A stretch of 64,000 nt of DNA from contig CAVTWH010000010.1 in assembly GCA_963738365.1 (NCBI GenBank), forward strand, positions 992,001 to 1,056,000, read 5' to 3'. This document shows positions 18,337 through 28,200 of the stretch, in pieces. The notes beneath the pieces are model-generated. The model saw only the letters and a list, made by a program, of their open reading frames with translations. It was not told the DNA's origin and made no database searches. Position numbers and translations under genes: made by a program. The first letter of the stretch is position 1, and each line of letters opens with the position of its first letter. The DNA comes from CAVTWH01 sp963738365 (lineage in GTDB: Bacteria > Actinomycetota > Actinomycetes > Mycobacteriales > Micromonosporaceae).

Positions 18337-19118
18337 CCTGCCTCAGCGCCGGCCGGATCGGACAGTTCCCGGAACGCGGCCGCGTAGGCGTCGGCCGTGT
18401 CGGCGAGCTCGGCGCCTGGGTCGGCGGCGTCCCGCCAGCGCGCGGCAGCGGCCAGCGCGGCGTCGGCGTGTGCTCCGGCCAGCCGGGCCCGGCGGCTGCT
18501 CCGGTCAGGGTCCGCCCGCGGCGTGCCGTCGCTGATCGAACGCAGCGCGGCGGCGAGCCGCTCGAGGCTGGCGGTGCGCCCGTCGATCTGCCGGTCCAGC
18601 TCCGCGACCCGGGCATCCAGCGCGGCCCCGTGCTGCCGCAGCTGCGCGCGCTCCACGGCGTCGATGGCCAGGCCGTAGCCGGCGCTGCCGGCCTCGGCCA
18701 GGGCACCGGACACCGAGGTCCGGTCCCGCAGCAGCAGGGCGATCTCCCAGCGGGCCCGCGCCACGTCGTGTAGCGCTGCCCGGCCGCCGGGGACCCGACG
18801 CGGCAACCGCAGACGCAGCTCCTCGACGACCATTTCGACCCGGCGCCAGCGCGGCTGGGCGTCGCCGGTCAGCCGCACCCGGGGCCGGGACGCCATCGCC
18901 ACGGGGTGGACGACCAGCACAGCCGCGCAGAGCGCGGCGACGAGCGCGGTGGGTACCGCGTGCGTGCGAGCCGACAGGACGCCGCGCAGCACGGCCGTCA
19001 CGCCCAGCATGGTCAACAGGAAGCCCGCCGGGGCGGCGTCGCCGCCGGTACCGAGCCAGCGCAGGCCGGGGATGCGGACGGTGCCATAGGCGTGGCTGTG
19101 GCTGCGGTGGCTGGACAA
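18324..19118 (-). CDS. Membrane protein with coiled-coil domain, function unknown
   Basis: A protein of about 264 residues that I do not recognise. Two hydrophobic segments (AGFLLTMLGVTAVLRGVL and VPTALVAALCAAVLVVHPVA) lie in the first 70 residues. A soluble, charged, helical part follows, with a coiled coil around AVERAQLRQHGAALDARVAE, and the C-terminus is alanine-rich. The TTG at 19116-19118 is preferred as start because GAAAGG lies upstream; a longer reading to 19223 would overlap the divergent DUF6886 gene. It overlaps the YbaK gene, so they are co-transcribed. Confidence 0.6.
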   Translation of the reverse strand: MSSHRSHSHAYGTVRIPGLRWLGTGGDAAPAGFLLTMLGVTAVLRGVLSARTHAVPTALVAALCAAVLVVHPVAMASRPRVRLTGDAQPRWRRVEMVVEELRLRLPRRVPGGRAALHDVARARWEIALLLRDRTSVSGALAEAGSAGYGLAIDAVERAQLRQHGAALDARVAELDRQIDGRTASLERLAAALRSISDGTPRADPDRSSRRARLAGAHADAALAAAARWRDAADPGAELADTADAYAAAFRELSDPAGAEAGWRA

Positions 19119-19170
19119 CGGGGGCCTTTCTGGGTCGCGGCTGCAATAGTGCCAGTGGTATGCCGTTGCG

Positions 19171-19719
19171 ATGCGGCCACGAGATGGTGAGGTACTGCAC
19201 TTCTCCGAGGATCCGACGATCACCCGGTTCGTCCCGCACGTGGCGGCGACGGCGCAGGTGAGCGGGGCGTACGTGTGGGCGGTGGACGCCGCCCGGGCGC
19301 CGGACTACTGGTTTCCCCGGGACTGCCCACGGGCGATGGTGTGGCTGCGGCCGGACACCACGCAGGCCGACCGGGCGCGGCTGCTCGGGCCGGCGGCCCA
19401 CCGGGTGCACGTGGTCGAGTACGGCTGGCTGGAGCGGATCCGCACGGCGCGGCTGTATGCGTACCTGTTCGACGCGGCGCCGTTCGCGCCGATCGGGGAG
19501 CCGCCGCACGCCCAGGTGGCCACCGTGCCGGTGACCCCGCTCGGGCCGGCGCAGCCGGTGGGCGACCTGTTCGCCCTGCACGAGCAGGCCGGCATCGAGC
19601 TGCGGGCGGTGCCGCGGCTGTGGCCGTTCTGGGACGCGGTGCCCGGTTCGACGGTGGGTTTCAGCGGGATCCGGCTGCGCAACGCCCGGCCGCGTGCCAC
19701 GGGATGGCAAACGGATTGA
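19171..19719 (+). CDS. DUF6886-like protein
   Basis: A 182-residue protein with the pattern LHFSEDPTITRFVPHVA near the start, then YVWAVDAARAPDYWFPRDCP and HVVEYGWLERIR. I recall this as an uncharacterised actinobacterial family (DUF6886); the assignment is from memory of the pattern. No membrane segment or cofactor motif is visible. It is divergent from the coiled-coil membrane protein. The ABC exporter operon follows 52 bases later. Confidence 0.65.
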   Translation: MRPRDGEVLHFSEDPTITRFVPHVAATAQVSGAYVWAVDAARAPDYWFPRDCPRAMVWLRPDTTQADRARLLGPAAHRVHVVEYGWLERIRTARLYAYLFDAAPFAPIGEPPHAQVATVPVTPLGPAQPVGDLFALHEQAGIELRAVPRLWPFWDAVPGSTVGFSGIRLRNARPRATGWQTD

Positions 19720-19771
19720 CACATCTGTACCCCGGTCACCAAGCTCGCAGCGACAGACTACGGGGGGACAG

Positions 19772-20815
19772 ATGGCGATAGTCGAGGCCAGAGGGCTGAC
19801 GAAGGTGTTCCGGCGGCCGGACAAGGCGCCGGGGCTGGGCGGGGCGGTGAAGCACCTGTTCACCCGGCGGTACACCGAGAAGGTGGCGGTGGACCGGGTC
19901 GACCTGACCATCGAGGCCGGCGACGCGGTCGCCTACGTGGGGCCCAACGGCGCCGGCAAGTCCACCACGGTGAAGCTGCTCAGCGGCATCCTGGAGCCGA
20001 CCGGCGGCGAGGTGCGCATCGCCGGGCTGGTACCGCAGCGCAACCGGCAGGCCGTGGCGCACCGGATCGGCGTGCTGTTCGGGCAGCGTACCCAGCTGTG
20101 GTGGGACCTGCCGGTGGCCGACTCGCTGGCGGTGCTGCGCGACCTCTACGGCATCGACAAGGCCACCTACGCCCGCCGGCTGGCCCGCTTCGACGAGGTG
20201 CTGGGCCTGACCGACCTGCTGCCGGTGATGGGCCGGCGGCTCTCCCTCGGCCAGCGGATGCGCGCCGACCTGGCCGCCGCGCTGATCCACGCCCCCGAAG
20301 TGGTCTACCTGGACGAACCGACCATCGGGCTGGACATCTCGGTGAAGGACCGGGTCCGCGAGTACTTCCGGACGCTCCGCGACGAGGGCACCACGGTGAT
20401 GCTGACCAGCCACGACCTGGCCGACATCGAAGGCTTCTGCACCCGACTGGTGATCATCGACGAGGGTCGGATCATCTTCGACGGCGACCTTGCCGCGGTG
20501 AAGGACGAGTTCGCCCGGGACCGCATCCTGCACGTGCACACCGAGACGCTGGTCGAGCCGGAGCGCATCCGCGCGGCGCTGCCCGGGGCGCAGGTGAGCG
20601 CCGGGGAGACGCCGCTGTGGCACGCGGTGCGCTTCGACCGGTTCACCTACACCGCCGGGCAGGTGGTGGGGTCGCTGAGCCAGCTGGCCAACCTGATCGA
20701 CTTCCGGGTGGACGAGCCCGGCATCGAGGACGTCATCCGCCGGGTCTACTCCGGCGACCTGGTGCTGCCCAGCGGGGTCGACACGCAGCCGGTCGACGCG
20801 GGCAGCCCGGCGTGA
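19772..20815 (+). CDS. ABC exporter ATP-binding protein (COG4586-like)
   Basis: A 347-residue ATPase. It has Walker A GPNGAGKST, the Q-loop region FGQRTQLWWDLPV, the signature LSLGQRMR, Walker B VVYLDEPTIGLD and the switch His in LTSHDLADIEG. The WWDLPV segment after the Q-loop is typical of the COG4586 group, whose partners are two ABC-2 permeases of the kind seen downstream. The ATG has GGGGGG just upstream. The stop overlaps the first permease (GTGA). The substrate of this exporter type is unknown. Confidence 0.88.
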   Translation: MAIVEARGLTKVFRRPDKAPGLGGAVKHLFTRRYTEKVAVDRVDLTIEAGDAVAYVGPNGAGKSTTVKLLSGILEPTGGEVRIAGLVPQRNRQAVAHRIGVLFGQRTQLWWDLPVADSLAVLRDLYGIDKATYARRLARFDEVLGLTDLLPVMGRRLSLGQRMRADLAAALIHAPEVVYLDEPTIGLDISVKDRVREYFRTLRDEGTTVMLTSHDLADIEGFCTRLVIIDEGRIIFDGDLAAVKDEFARDRILHVHTETLVEPERIRAALPGAQVSAGETPLWHAVRFDRFTYTAGQVVGSLSQLANLIDFRVDEPGIEDVIRRVYSGDLVLPSGVDTQPVDAGSPA

Positions 20816-21612
20816 GGCGGTTCAACCTGCGCGGGTATGCGGCACTGGCCCGCGCCATGGCGAAGAGCGCGCTGGCCTACCGGACGGCGTTCCTGCTGGC
20901 CCTCGGCGGTGTGCTGGTGCAGCTGGTGGCCCTGCTGGCGGTCTGGAAGGTGCTGCTGGCGCAGGGCGCGGTGGGCGGGTTCAGCTGGCCGCAGATGCGT
21001 ACCTACCTGCTCGTGGCGTTCGCCTCGGGGACGCTGGTGTCGCTGTTCGCCGACTTCCGGATGGGGCGGCGGATCCTCGACGGCAGCGTCTCCCTCGACC
21101 TGGTCAAGCCGGTGCGCTATCAGGAGGCCCGGTTCGCCGAGGTGCTCGGCGGGGTGTGGATCGAGCTGCTGGTGGTCCTGGTGATCGGCGGCGGCCTGGC
21201 GGTGGTCGGTGGCGGGTTGACGAATCCGGGCGGGCCCAACATCGCCCTCTTCGTGGCCAGCATGGTGCTGCTCATCCCGCTGAAGTTCCTGATCACCTAC
21301 GCCACCGCGCTGGCCTGCTTCTGGACGCAGAACTTCATCGGCGTGCAGTGGGCCCGGCTGGCGATCGTCAACCTGCTCTCCGGCGCCCTGGTGCCGTTGG
21401 TCTACCTGCCGCACTGGCTGGGCACGGCGGCCGCCTGGTCGCCGTTCGCCGGGATGGCCTCGACGCCGGGGGTGATCCTGGTGGGCCGGGTGGACGCCGG
21501 TCAGGCGCTGGTGCTGGTCGCCGTGCAGGCGGCCTGGGTGGTGCTGCTCTGGCTCGGGGCCAAGCTGCTGTGGCGCAGCGCGGTCCGGCAACTCACCGTG
21601 AACGGGGGCTGA
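20812..21612 (+). CDS. ABC-2 type permease, first subunit (COG4587-like)
   Basis: A 266-residue membrane protein with about six hydrophobic segments, among them FLLALGGVLVQLVALLAVW, LLVVLVIGGGLAVVGGG and ALVLVAVQAAWVVLLWLGA. The SLDLVKPVRY motif is typical of these permeases. The GTG at 20812 overlaps the TGA of the ATPase gene, so translation is coupled. It pairs with the next gene to form the membrane channel. Confidence 0.85.
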   Translation: MRRFNLRGYAALARAMAKSALAYRTAFLLALGGVLVQLVALLAVWKVLLAQGAVGGFSWPQMRTYLLVAFASGTLVSLFADFRMGRRILDGSVSLDLVKPVRYQEARFAEVLGGVWIELLVVLVIGGGLAVVGGGLTNPGGPNIALFVASMVLLIPLKFLITYATALACFWTQNFIGVQWARLAIVNLLSGALVPLVYLPHWLGTAAAWSPFAGMASTPGVILVGRVDAGQALVLVAVQAAWVVLLWLGAKLLWRSAVRQLTVNGG

Positions 21613-21613
21613 C

Positions 21614-22402
21614 GTGCTGCGGATCGTCCGGCTCTACTTCCGGTTCCTCGGGCTGCACCTGCGGGCGCTGCTGGAGTACGTCGCCGACTTCTGGATCCTG
21701 GCGGTGGCCACCGTCCTCATGCAGGGGGTCAACCTGATCTTCCTGTCCGCCATCTTCGCCCAGGTGCCGGCCATCCACGGCTGGACGTTCTGGGCGGTGG
21801 TGTCGATGTTCGCCCTGGTGGCCATCGCCGAGGGGGTGGGCTCGTTCTTCTTCGAGGGCACCTGGCGGCTGGCCTTCGCGATCAACCAGGGTGGCCTGGA
21901 CTACGCGCTGGTCCGCCCGTACCCGGTGGTGCTGCAGGTGACCGGCGCGGAGATCGGCATCAACGGGCTGACCAACATGATCACCGGCGGGGTGATGCTC
22001 GGGGTGGCCCTGGCCCACCTGGAGGTCGACTGGTCGCCGCTGCGTACCGGGCTGGCCGTGCTGATCCTGCTCTCGGCGGTGGCCGTGAAGGTGGCCATCA
22101 ACCTGGCCACCAACGCGGTGACGTTCTGGCTGTCGAACCCGACGCCGCTGTTCGCCTTCGCGGTGCACCAGGTCGGCGACCTGGCCCGGTTCCCGCTCAG
22201 CATCTATCCGCTGGTGCTCAAGGCGACGCTGGGCTTCGTGGTGCCGTTCGCGTTCATCAGCGTCTTCCCGATGAGCTTCCTGCTCGGTACCTCGTCGGCC
22301 TGGCTGGGGCTGCTCACTCCGCTGGTGGCGGCGTACTGCGTCGGGATGGCGCTGCTGATCTTCAAGCGGGGGCTGCGCCGCTACGAGAGCGCCGGCAACT
22401 AA
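21614..22402 (+). CDS. ABC-2 type permease, second subunit (COG3694-like)
   Basis: A 262-residue membrane protein with six hydrophobic segments and the family LDYALVRPYPVVLQV block equivalent to the LVKPV block in its partner. It begins with a GTG one base after the previous stop. It ends three bases before the stop of the convergent glycosyltransferase, with no room for a separate terminator. Confidence 0.85.
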   Translation: MLRIVRLYFRFLGLHLRALLEYVADFWILAVATVLMQGVNLIFLSAIFAQVPAIHGWTFWAVVSMFALVAIAEGVGSFFFEGTWRLAFAINQGGLDYALVRPYPVVLQVTGAEIGINGLTNMITGGVMLGVALAHLEVDWSPLRTGLAVLILLSAVAVKVAINLATNAVTFWLSNPTPLFAFAVHQVGDLARFPLSIYPLVLKATLGFVVPFAFISVFPMSFLLGTSSAWLGLLTPLVAAYCVGMALLIFKRGLRRYESAGN

Positions 22403-22405
22403 CGC

Positions 22406-23875
22406 TCAGTCGTAGTGCAGGAAGTTCGGCCACAGGGCGCTCCAGGGCTGTAGCGGGCCGTGGCAGACGCCGACCGGCTCGCCCTCTTCCTCGTTGTCCA
22501 CGCCGATGGCGTTGTGCAGCCGGTCGGCGACCGCGCAGTCGGCGAAGTGCCAGCCCAGCCGGCGATAGCTGCCGCCGACCAGCACAACCGTCGTGGCGCT
22601 CTCCGGCGGGCGGCGCTGGAACCACAGCTCGTTGTGGCCGCTGTACGGCCGGGGCAGCCCCGGCTGGTAACGCACCAGGGCGCCGGCCTCGCCGTAGTTG
22701 CTGGTGACGATCGCCGTGTGCGCCGGGTCCTGGGCGCGGTAGACGGCGGCGATCTGGGCGGCGTACTCCGGCCAGCCGATCTCGTCGCCGACCAGCGAGT
22801 TGATCCCCGGGACCGGGCTGTCGGCCAGCACCGATGCCGGTACCAGCGGCAGTGCGATGACGGCGGCCACGACGGCGTTGACGGCGATGGCCACCCAGGC
22901 CACCCGGCGCCAGGCACGCGAGCGGGCCAGGAACCGGGCGGTCGGCACGCAGCCGGCCGCGAACATCACCACCAGCATCCCGGCCGGGTAGTAGATCTGC
23001 CCGCCGCTGACGAACGTCTCGACCAGCAGTACCGCGAACGCCGCCACCAGGAACCGGGCGTCCCGGCGGCGCCACAGCGCGACCAGGCCGGCCAGCCAGA
23101 TCGGCACCAGCGGCGGGCCGAGCAGGATCAGCAGGTACCACCACAGGTTGGCGCGCACATCGGCGCTGTTGTTGTCGCTCAGTGCCCGGCTCATGGCCAG
23201 CTGCGGCCAGTCGTGCCGGGCCTGCCAGATCAGGTTGGGCAGGGCCAGCGCCACAGCCAGCGCCGCGCTCCACGGCAGCCAGCCGGTGGCCAGCGGCCGC
23301 CACGGGCCGACCAGCAGCAGCCCCGCCGCCAGCGCCACCAGCAGCAGCACCACCAGCCACTTGTTGTACGTGCTCAGCCCCACCGTGGCGCCGAACGCCA
23401 GCCACCAGCGCGGCTGCCGGCGCAGCAGGGCCCGCAGCGCGAACAGGCACAGCAGCGGCCACACCACCAGGTCCACCGCCGTGGTGAGCAGCACGTGCCC
23501 CATCAGCAGCGGGTACGCCGCGAAGGCGTACGCCCACGCGGCCAGCCCCTGGGCGGCGCGCCGGCCGCCCAGCTCCCGGGTGACCAGCGCGACCACCAGC
23601 ACGGACAGCAGTGCGCAGATGGTGGCCGGGATCCGCTGCGCCCACACGCCGTCGGAGAAGTGCGCGGCCAGCCGGCTCAGCAGCGGAGTCAACGGCGGCT
23701 GGTCGACGTATCCCCAGGCCGGCGGCAGCGCCCGGAAGTACAGCTCGTCCCGGTCGAAGCCGTACCAGGGGCTGACCAGGGTCAACAGCACGCCCTGGGC
23801 GGCCATTGCGGGAATGACGAGTGGCCAGGCCACCCCGGACAGCTCGGTGGGAACGGTCGGTCGGGTGTCGGCCAT
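22406..23875 (-). CDS. GT39-like membrane glycosyltransferase
   Basis: A 489-residue protein of the PMT/ArnT superfamily, which moves sugars from polyprenyl-phosphate donors outside the membrane. The first loop has YGFDRDELYFRALPPAWGYV, where the DE pair is the family catalytic site, then QPPLTPLLSRLA. About ten membrane segments follow, with a C-terminal extracytoplasmic domain of about 140 residues. I chose the ATG at 23873-23875; an upstream start at 23896 is possible. Acceptor unknown. It lies just outside the PKS block and may or may not belong to it. Confidence 0.82.
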   Translation of the reverse strand: MADTRPTVPTELSGVAWPLVIPAMAAQGVLLTLVSPWYGFDRDELYFRALPPAWGYVDQPPLTPLLSRLAAHFSDGVWAQRIPATICALLSVLVVALVTRELGGRRAAQGLAAWAYAFAAYPLLMGHVLLTTAVDLVVWPLLCLFALRALLRRQPRWWLAFGATVGLSTYNKWLVVLLLVALAAGLLLVGPWRPLATGWLPWSAALAVALALPNLIWQARHDWPQLAMSRALSDNNSADVRANLWWYLLILLGPPLVPIWLAGLVALWRRRDARFLVAAFAVLLVETFVSGGQIYYPAGMLVVMFAAGCVPTARFLARSRAWRRVAWVAIAVNAVVAAVIALPLVPASVLADSPVPGINSLVGDEIGWPEYAAQIAAVYRAQDPAHTAIVTSNYGEAGALVRYQPGLPRPYSGHNELWFQRRPPESATTVVLVGGSYRRLGWHFADCAVADRLHNAIGVDNEEEGEPVGVCHGPLQPWSALWPNFLHYD

Positions 23876-24018
23876 GCGCCGAGTATCCCGGAGCAACGGC
23901 CCCTCCCGGTTTGATGTCGACCGACATGATTGGCACGGGTACGTGTGTGCAGGTGGTCACCGGTGGTGACTTGTGTCGGTCCGTCCTGACCAGTGGTCGG
24001 GCGGCAGTGGACGCGCGG

Positions 24019-24056
24019 GAGCCCCGCCCCGCCGGGCCAGCGGCGGGACGGGGCTC
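24019..24056 (-). terminator. Terminator hairpin at the left edge of the PKS cluster
   Basis: GAGCCCCGCCCCGCCG (24019-24034) pairs with CGGCGGGACGGGGCTC (24041-24056) with one mismatch and a 6-base loop. It lies just past the stop of the last cluster gene on the minus strand and has no U tract. Confidence 0.7.
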
Positions 24057-24070
24057 GTACCGGTACCCCT

Positions 24071-25231
24071 TCAGGAGCGCTTGGAGACGGGTACCACGTA
24101 GCGGCTGAAGACCAGGTCGCGGAGCACGTCGTCGCCGCCCTCGACGATCGACACGTAGCGCACGTCGCGCAGCAGCTTGCCGATCACCGACTCGTCGGTG
24201 TAGCCGAGGCCACCGAACATCTCGGAGACCGCGGAGACGATCTGCCAGCCGGTCTGGCCGCAGAACATCTTCGTGGTGAGCGCCGACTTGAGCGTGCCCA
24301 CCTTGAGGAACTCCTCGGCCGCGTCCGGCCGGGCGGCGATCGCGTCGTACTCGCGGGCCGCCGCCAGGCACTGGTTGGCCATCACGTCGATCTGCATCTC
24401 GAACTGGCCCAGTTTCCCGGCGAACACCGCGTTGCCGACCAGCGGAGCGCCCTTGACCTGCTTGGTCTTCGCGTACTCCATGCACAGGTCGCGGGCCCGC
24501 CGGGCGATGCCCAGCGCGGTGGTGGCGATCAGGATGCGGCTGGCGTTCAGGCCGATCTCCAGCAGCCGCAGGCCGTTGCCGCGCAGCACGTTGCCGACCG
24601 GGACCCGCACGTCGGCCAGCGACACCTGGTACGTGGCCGAGGCGCGCAGCCCGATCACGCCCCAGCGCTTGTCGATGGTGACCCCAGGGGTGTCCCGGGG
24701 CACCAGCACCGCCAGGTACCCCGACGGGTTGTCCTCCGCCTTGGCGATCACCACCAGGAACCGACCGAAGTCGGTGTTCGTCGAGTACGCCTTCTGCCCG
24801 TTGAGCACCAGCGTGTCGCCCTCGGTGCGCACCGTGGTGGTGATCCGGGCCAGCTCGCTGCCCGCCTCGTGCTCGCTGCCCAGCGTGGCCGCGTACCCGT
24901 TCTCCGCGAGCAGCGCTTTGAGCTGCTGCTCCTTGAGCTCGTCGCTGGCGTACCACTGCACCATGCTGGTGGTGAGCACCGGGATGAACAGGGTGAACGC
25001 CACCCCGGCGTCGCCGTAGGCGAGTTCGGCGACGATCCGGACGCTCTCCTCCAGGGTGAGCCCGAGGCCGCCGTACTCCTTGGGCAGCCACCAGTTGGCC
25101 AGGCCGGTCTCGGCGAAGCGCTGGTGCACCGGCATCGGCATCTCGGCGAACCGGTCCAGCTCCGCCTCCCGCCCGATCAGCTCGCGGCGGACGTAGGACT
25201 GGACGGTCCGCAGGTACTCAGGCTGTCGCAC
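24071..25231 (-). CDS. Acyl-CoA dehydrogenase, tailoring enzyme of the PKS cluster
   Basis: A 386-residue FAD enzyme. Family features include WWLPKEYGGLGLTLEESVRI, LGSEHEAGSELARI in place of the usual TEPxAGSD, LNGQKAYSTNTDFGRF, MFGGLGYTDESVIGKLLRD and the C-terminal VEGGDDVLRD replacing EGTSE. The changed substrate-side and C-terminal motifs suggest a specialised substrate. GGAGG lies seven bases before the GTG at 25229-25231, which overlaps the PKS5 stop by 14 bp, so the two are translated together. Desaturation of an ACP-bound or released polyketide is the likely role, by inference. Confidence 0.82.
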   Translation of the reverse strand: MRQPEYLRTVQSYVRRELIGREAELDRFAEMPMPVHQRFAETGLANWWLPKEYGGLGLTLEESVRIVAELAYGDAGVAFTLFIPVLTTSMVQWYASDELKEQQLKALLAENGYAATLGSEHEAGSELARITTTVRTEGDTLVLNGQKAYSTNTDFGRFLVVIAKAEDNPSGYLAVLVPRDTPGVTIDKRWGVIGLRASATYQVSLADVRVPVGNVLRGNGLRLLEIGLNASRILIATTALGIARRARDLCMEYAKTKQVKGAPLVGNAVFAGKLGQFEMQIDVMANQCLAAAREYDAIAARPDAAEEFLKVGTLKSALTTKMFCGQTGWQIVSAVSEMFGGLGYTDESVIGKLLRDVRYVSIVEGGDDVLRDLVFSRYVVPVSKRS

Positions 25232-28200
25232 CGGGCACCTCCGGCTCCGCCTGCGCAACCGCCTCCGGCGCGCTGTCGACCGCCTCCAGCGTGGTGTCGA
25301 CCGCGTCCGGCGCGATGTCGACCGCCTCGGGTGCGCCGTCCACCGGCTCCGGCGCGGCGTCGGTCGCCGGGAACCCGGTGTCGGCCGCGCCGGCAGCCGC
25401 GGCTGCCTCCTCGGTCGCGCCGCCCGAGTCGATCAGGTCGGCGAGCTGGCGGATGGTCGGGCGCTCCAGCAGGCCGGTGATCGGGATGGCGGCGTTGAGC
25501 TGCTTGCGGATCCGGGCGGTCAGGTCGATCGCGATCAGCGAGTGGCCGCCCAGCTCGAAGAAGTTGTCGTCGATGCCGATCGGGTCGATCCCCAGCACCC
25601 GCGACCAGATCCCGGCCAGCGTGGCCTGGGTACCCTCGGCCGCCGCCACGAACGGCGTGTTCAGGTCCGGGCGGGGGTGGCGTTCCCGCTCGTCGTCGGC
25701 CGAGTCGTCGGACTCGTGCAGGTCACCGGTGACCCACTGCTCCAGCCGGGCACCCAGCGAACCGGTGGAGATGACCACGTGGGCCGCCCGGTCACCGGCG
25801 GACAGGCAGCGCTCGAAGATGTCCACCGCCTCGGCCGGCACCATGGCGAAGTCGGTCACCCCGGGGCCGTGCCCCTGTAGCCGGTCGGCGTCGATGTTCC
25901 AGGTGTCCCAGTTGACGGTGATCCAGCGCCCGGCGTCGGCCGACCGGGCCACCTTGGCGTAGGCGTCCAGCGCGGCGTTCGCCGAGGCGTACGCGCCCAG
26001 CGTCATCCCGCCGAGCACGGCGGCCAGCGACGACATCGTGATGCGCCGGTCGGCGGCCAGGTCGCCGAGCACCTCCTGGAGCACGTGGAAGCCGGTCACC
26101 TTGGCGGCCATGTGCGTCTCGCAGGCCGAGCGCTCCATCAGGTGGGTGAAGTTGAAGTACCGGCTGTCCTGCACGCCGGCGCCGTGGACCACCACGTCGA
26201 TGCCGCCGAAGCGGGCCACCGCCGCGTCCACCACGCCGCGCATGGAGGCCACGTCTGCCACGTCGGCGGAGAGCGCCAGCACTTCGGCACCGCGCTCCTC
26301 CAGCTCCAGCACGGTCCGGATGTGCCGGGCGGTACGGTCGCCGCCTTCCGGGACCGCCGCCAGGTAGGCGTCCCACTCGTCCCGGGGGGGCAGCGGCGAA
26401 CGGGCGGTGAGCACCAGCTTGCAGCCGTACCGGCTGGCCAGGTGGCGGGACAGGACGACGCCGATGTCGCCCAGGCCGCCGGTGATGAGCACCGTGTCGC
26501 CGTCCCGGATCGGCGCCGCCGGGCCGGTCGGCTCCGGCACCGGGAACGGCTCGTACCGCCGCAGCCAGGTCTCCCCGGCGCGCACCGCGACCGGCCCCTC
26601 GTGCGGGCCCGCCGTGGCGGCCAGCGTGCGCAGCGCCAGCAGGCCCAGTGACTTGGCGTCGCCCGGCTCGTCGATGTCGACGCTGCGGCAGCGCAGCCGC
26701 GGGTTCTCCTGGGCCAGGCTGGGGCCCAGCGCCGCCAGCGTGGCGTGCTCCGGGTGGCGCAGGTCGGAGCCGACCACGGCGGTCGCCCCCGAGGTGAGCA
26801 GCACCAGCTCCAGGCGCGGAGCGGCACCGGTGTCGTCCACCAGGCCCTTGGCCAGTGCCAGCAGCGAGTAGAAGCCGCGGTCCTGCTCGGCGGCGAAGTG
26901 CGCCACCGGGTCGCCGTCGGCCTGCGGGCTGGCCAGCGAGAAGCCGTGCACGATGGTGCGCGGGCTGACCACCAGCGAGCTGAGCAGCTCGGCCATGTCC
27001 TCGGCCGAGTCGACCCGGACGGTGAAGTCACCGGCGTCGTCGGCGTCGAAGGCGGCACCGGGGCGTACCGCGGTCACCTCGACGCCGGCCGCGGCCAGCT
27101 GGGCCACCAGCGCCTCGCCCCGCTCGTCGGCGGTGAAGACCAGCCAGGGGCCGGCCAGGCGCAGCTGCTCGTCCAGCTCGGCGACCGGGCGCGGGCGCAG
27201 CTGCCAGGTCGGCAGGTGGGTCCACTGGCCGCGGTCGAAGCTGCGGGTGGTGGAGGTCGGCGCCGACCACCAGACGTCCGGGATGTTGATGCCCTTGGCC
27301 TTGCCCTCCACCCAGTAGCGGCGCCGCTGGAACGGGTAGGTGGGCAGCTCGACGCGCCAGCCCTGGCCGGCGTGCAGCTTCGCCCAGTCGATCACCGCAC
27401 CGGCCTGCCACAGCTTGGCCAGCGTGGTGAGCAGCCACTCGGCGGCGGTACCGGCGGGCCCGTCGGTGACCGTGACCTCCTCGACGGCGTCGGCGTCCAC
27501 CACCCGCACGCCCAGGCCGGTCAGCCAACTGGCCAGGTCGGCGGCGCCGCCCAGCGCGCTGGCCAGCTCGTCGGCCCAGGCCAGGTCGGTGACCGTGGAG
27601 GTCAGCGCCACCTTCGGGTTGCGGCGCTGGGTCTTGGCGTCGATCCAGCGGGCCGGGTCGGCCAGCGCGGCGAGGGCGTCGGCGTGGTCGGTGACCACCA
27701 CGGCGCGGCGCAGCGCGAAGCCGCCCCGGGACACCTGCAGCGTGTACGCCACGTCGGCCAGGTCGGCGTCCGGGTGCTCGACCAGCCAGGCGCGCAGGTT
27801 CTCGCCCACGGCGGTGAGCGCCTTGTCGTCGGCGGCGGAGAAGGTCAGCAGGTGCGGGCCGGCGCGGTGCGCCCGGGTCGGGCGGGTCGGTGCCTCCTCC
27901 AGCACCACGTGTGCGTTGGTGCCGCCCAGGCCGAAGGAGTTGACTCCGGCGCGGCGCGGGTTCGGGCCGGCCGGCCACTCCTGGTGCTCGGTGAGCACGG
28001 TGAACCGGTCGGTGGCCAGCGCCTGGTTGGGGCTGCGGAAGTTCGGGGTGGCCGGCAGGATGGCGTGCTTGACGTTGAGCGCCGCCCGGATCAGGCCGGT
28101 GACGCCGGAGGCGCGGTCCAGGTGGCCGATGCTCGGCTTGAGGGTACCCAGCACGCAGGGCACGTCGCGGGGCGTGGTGAACGCCCGGTTCAGCGCCGCC

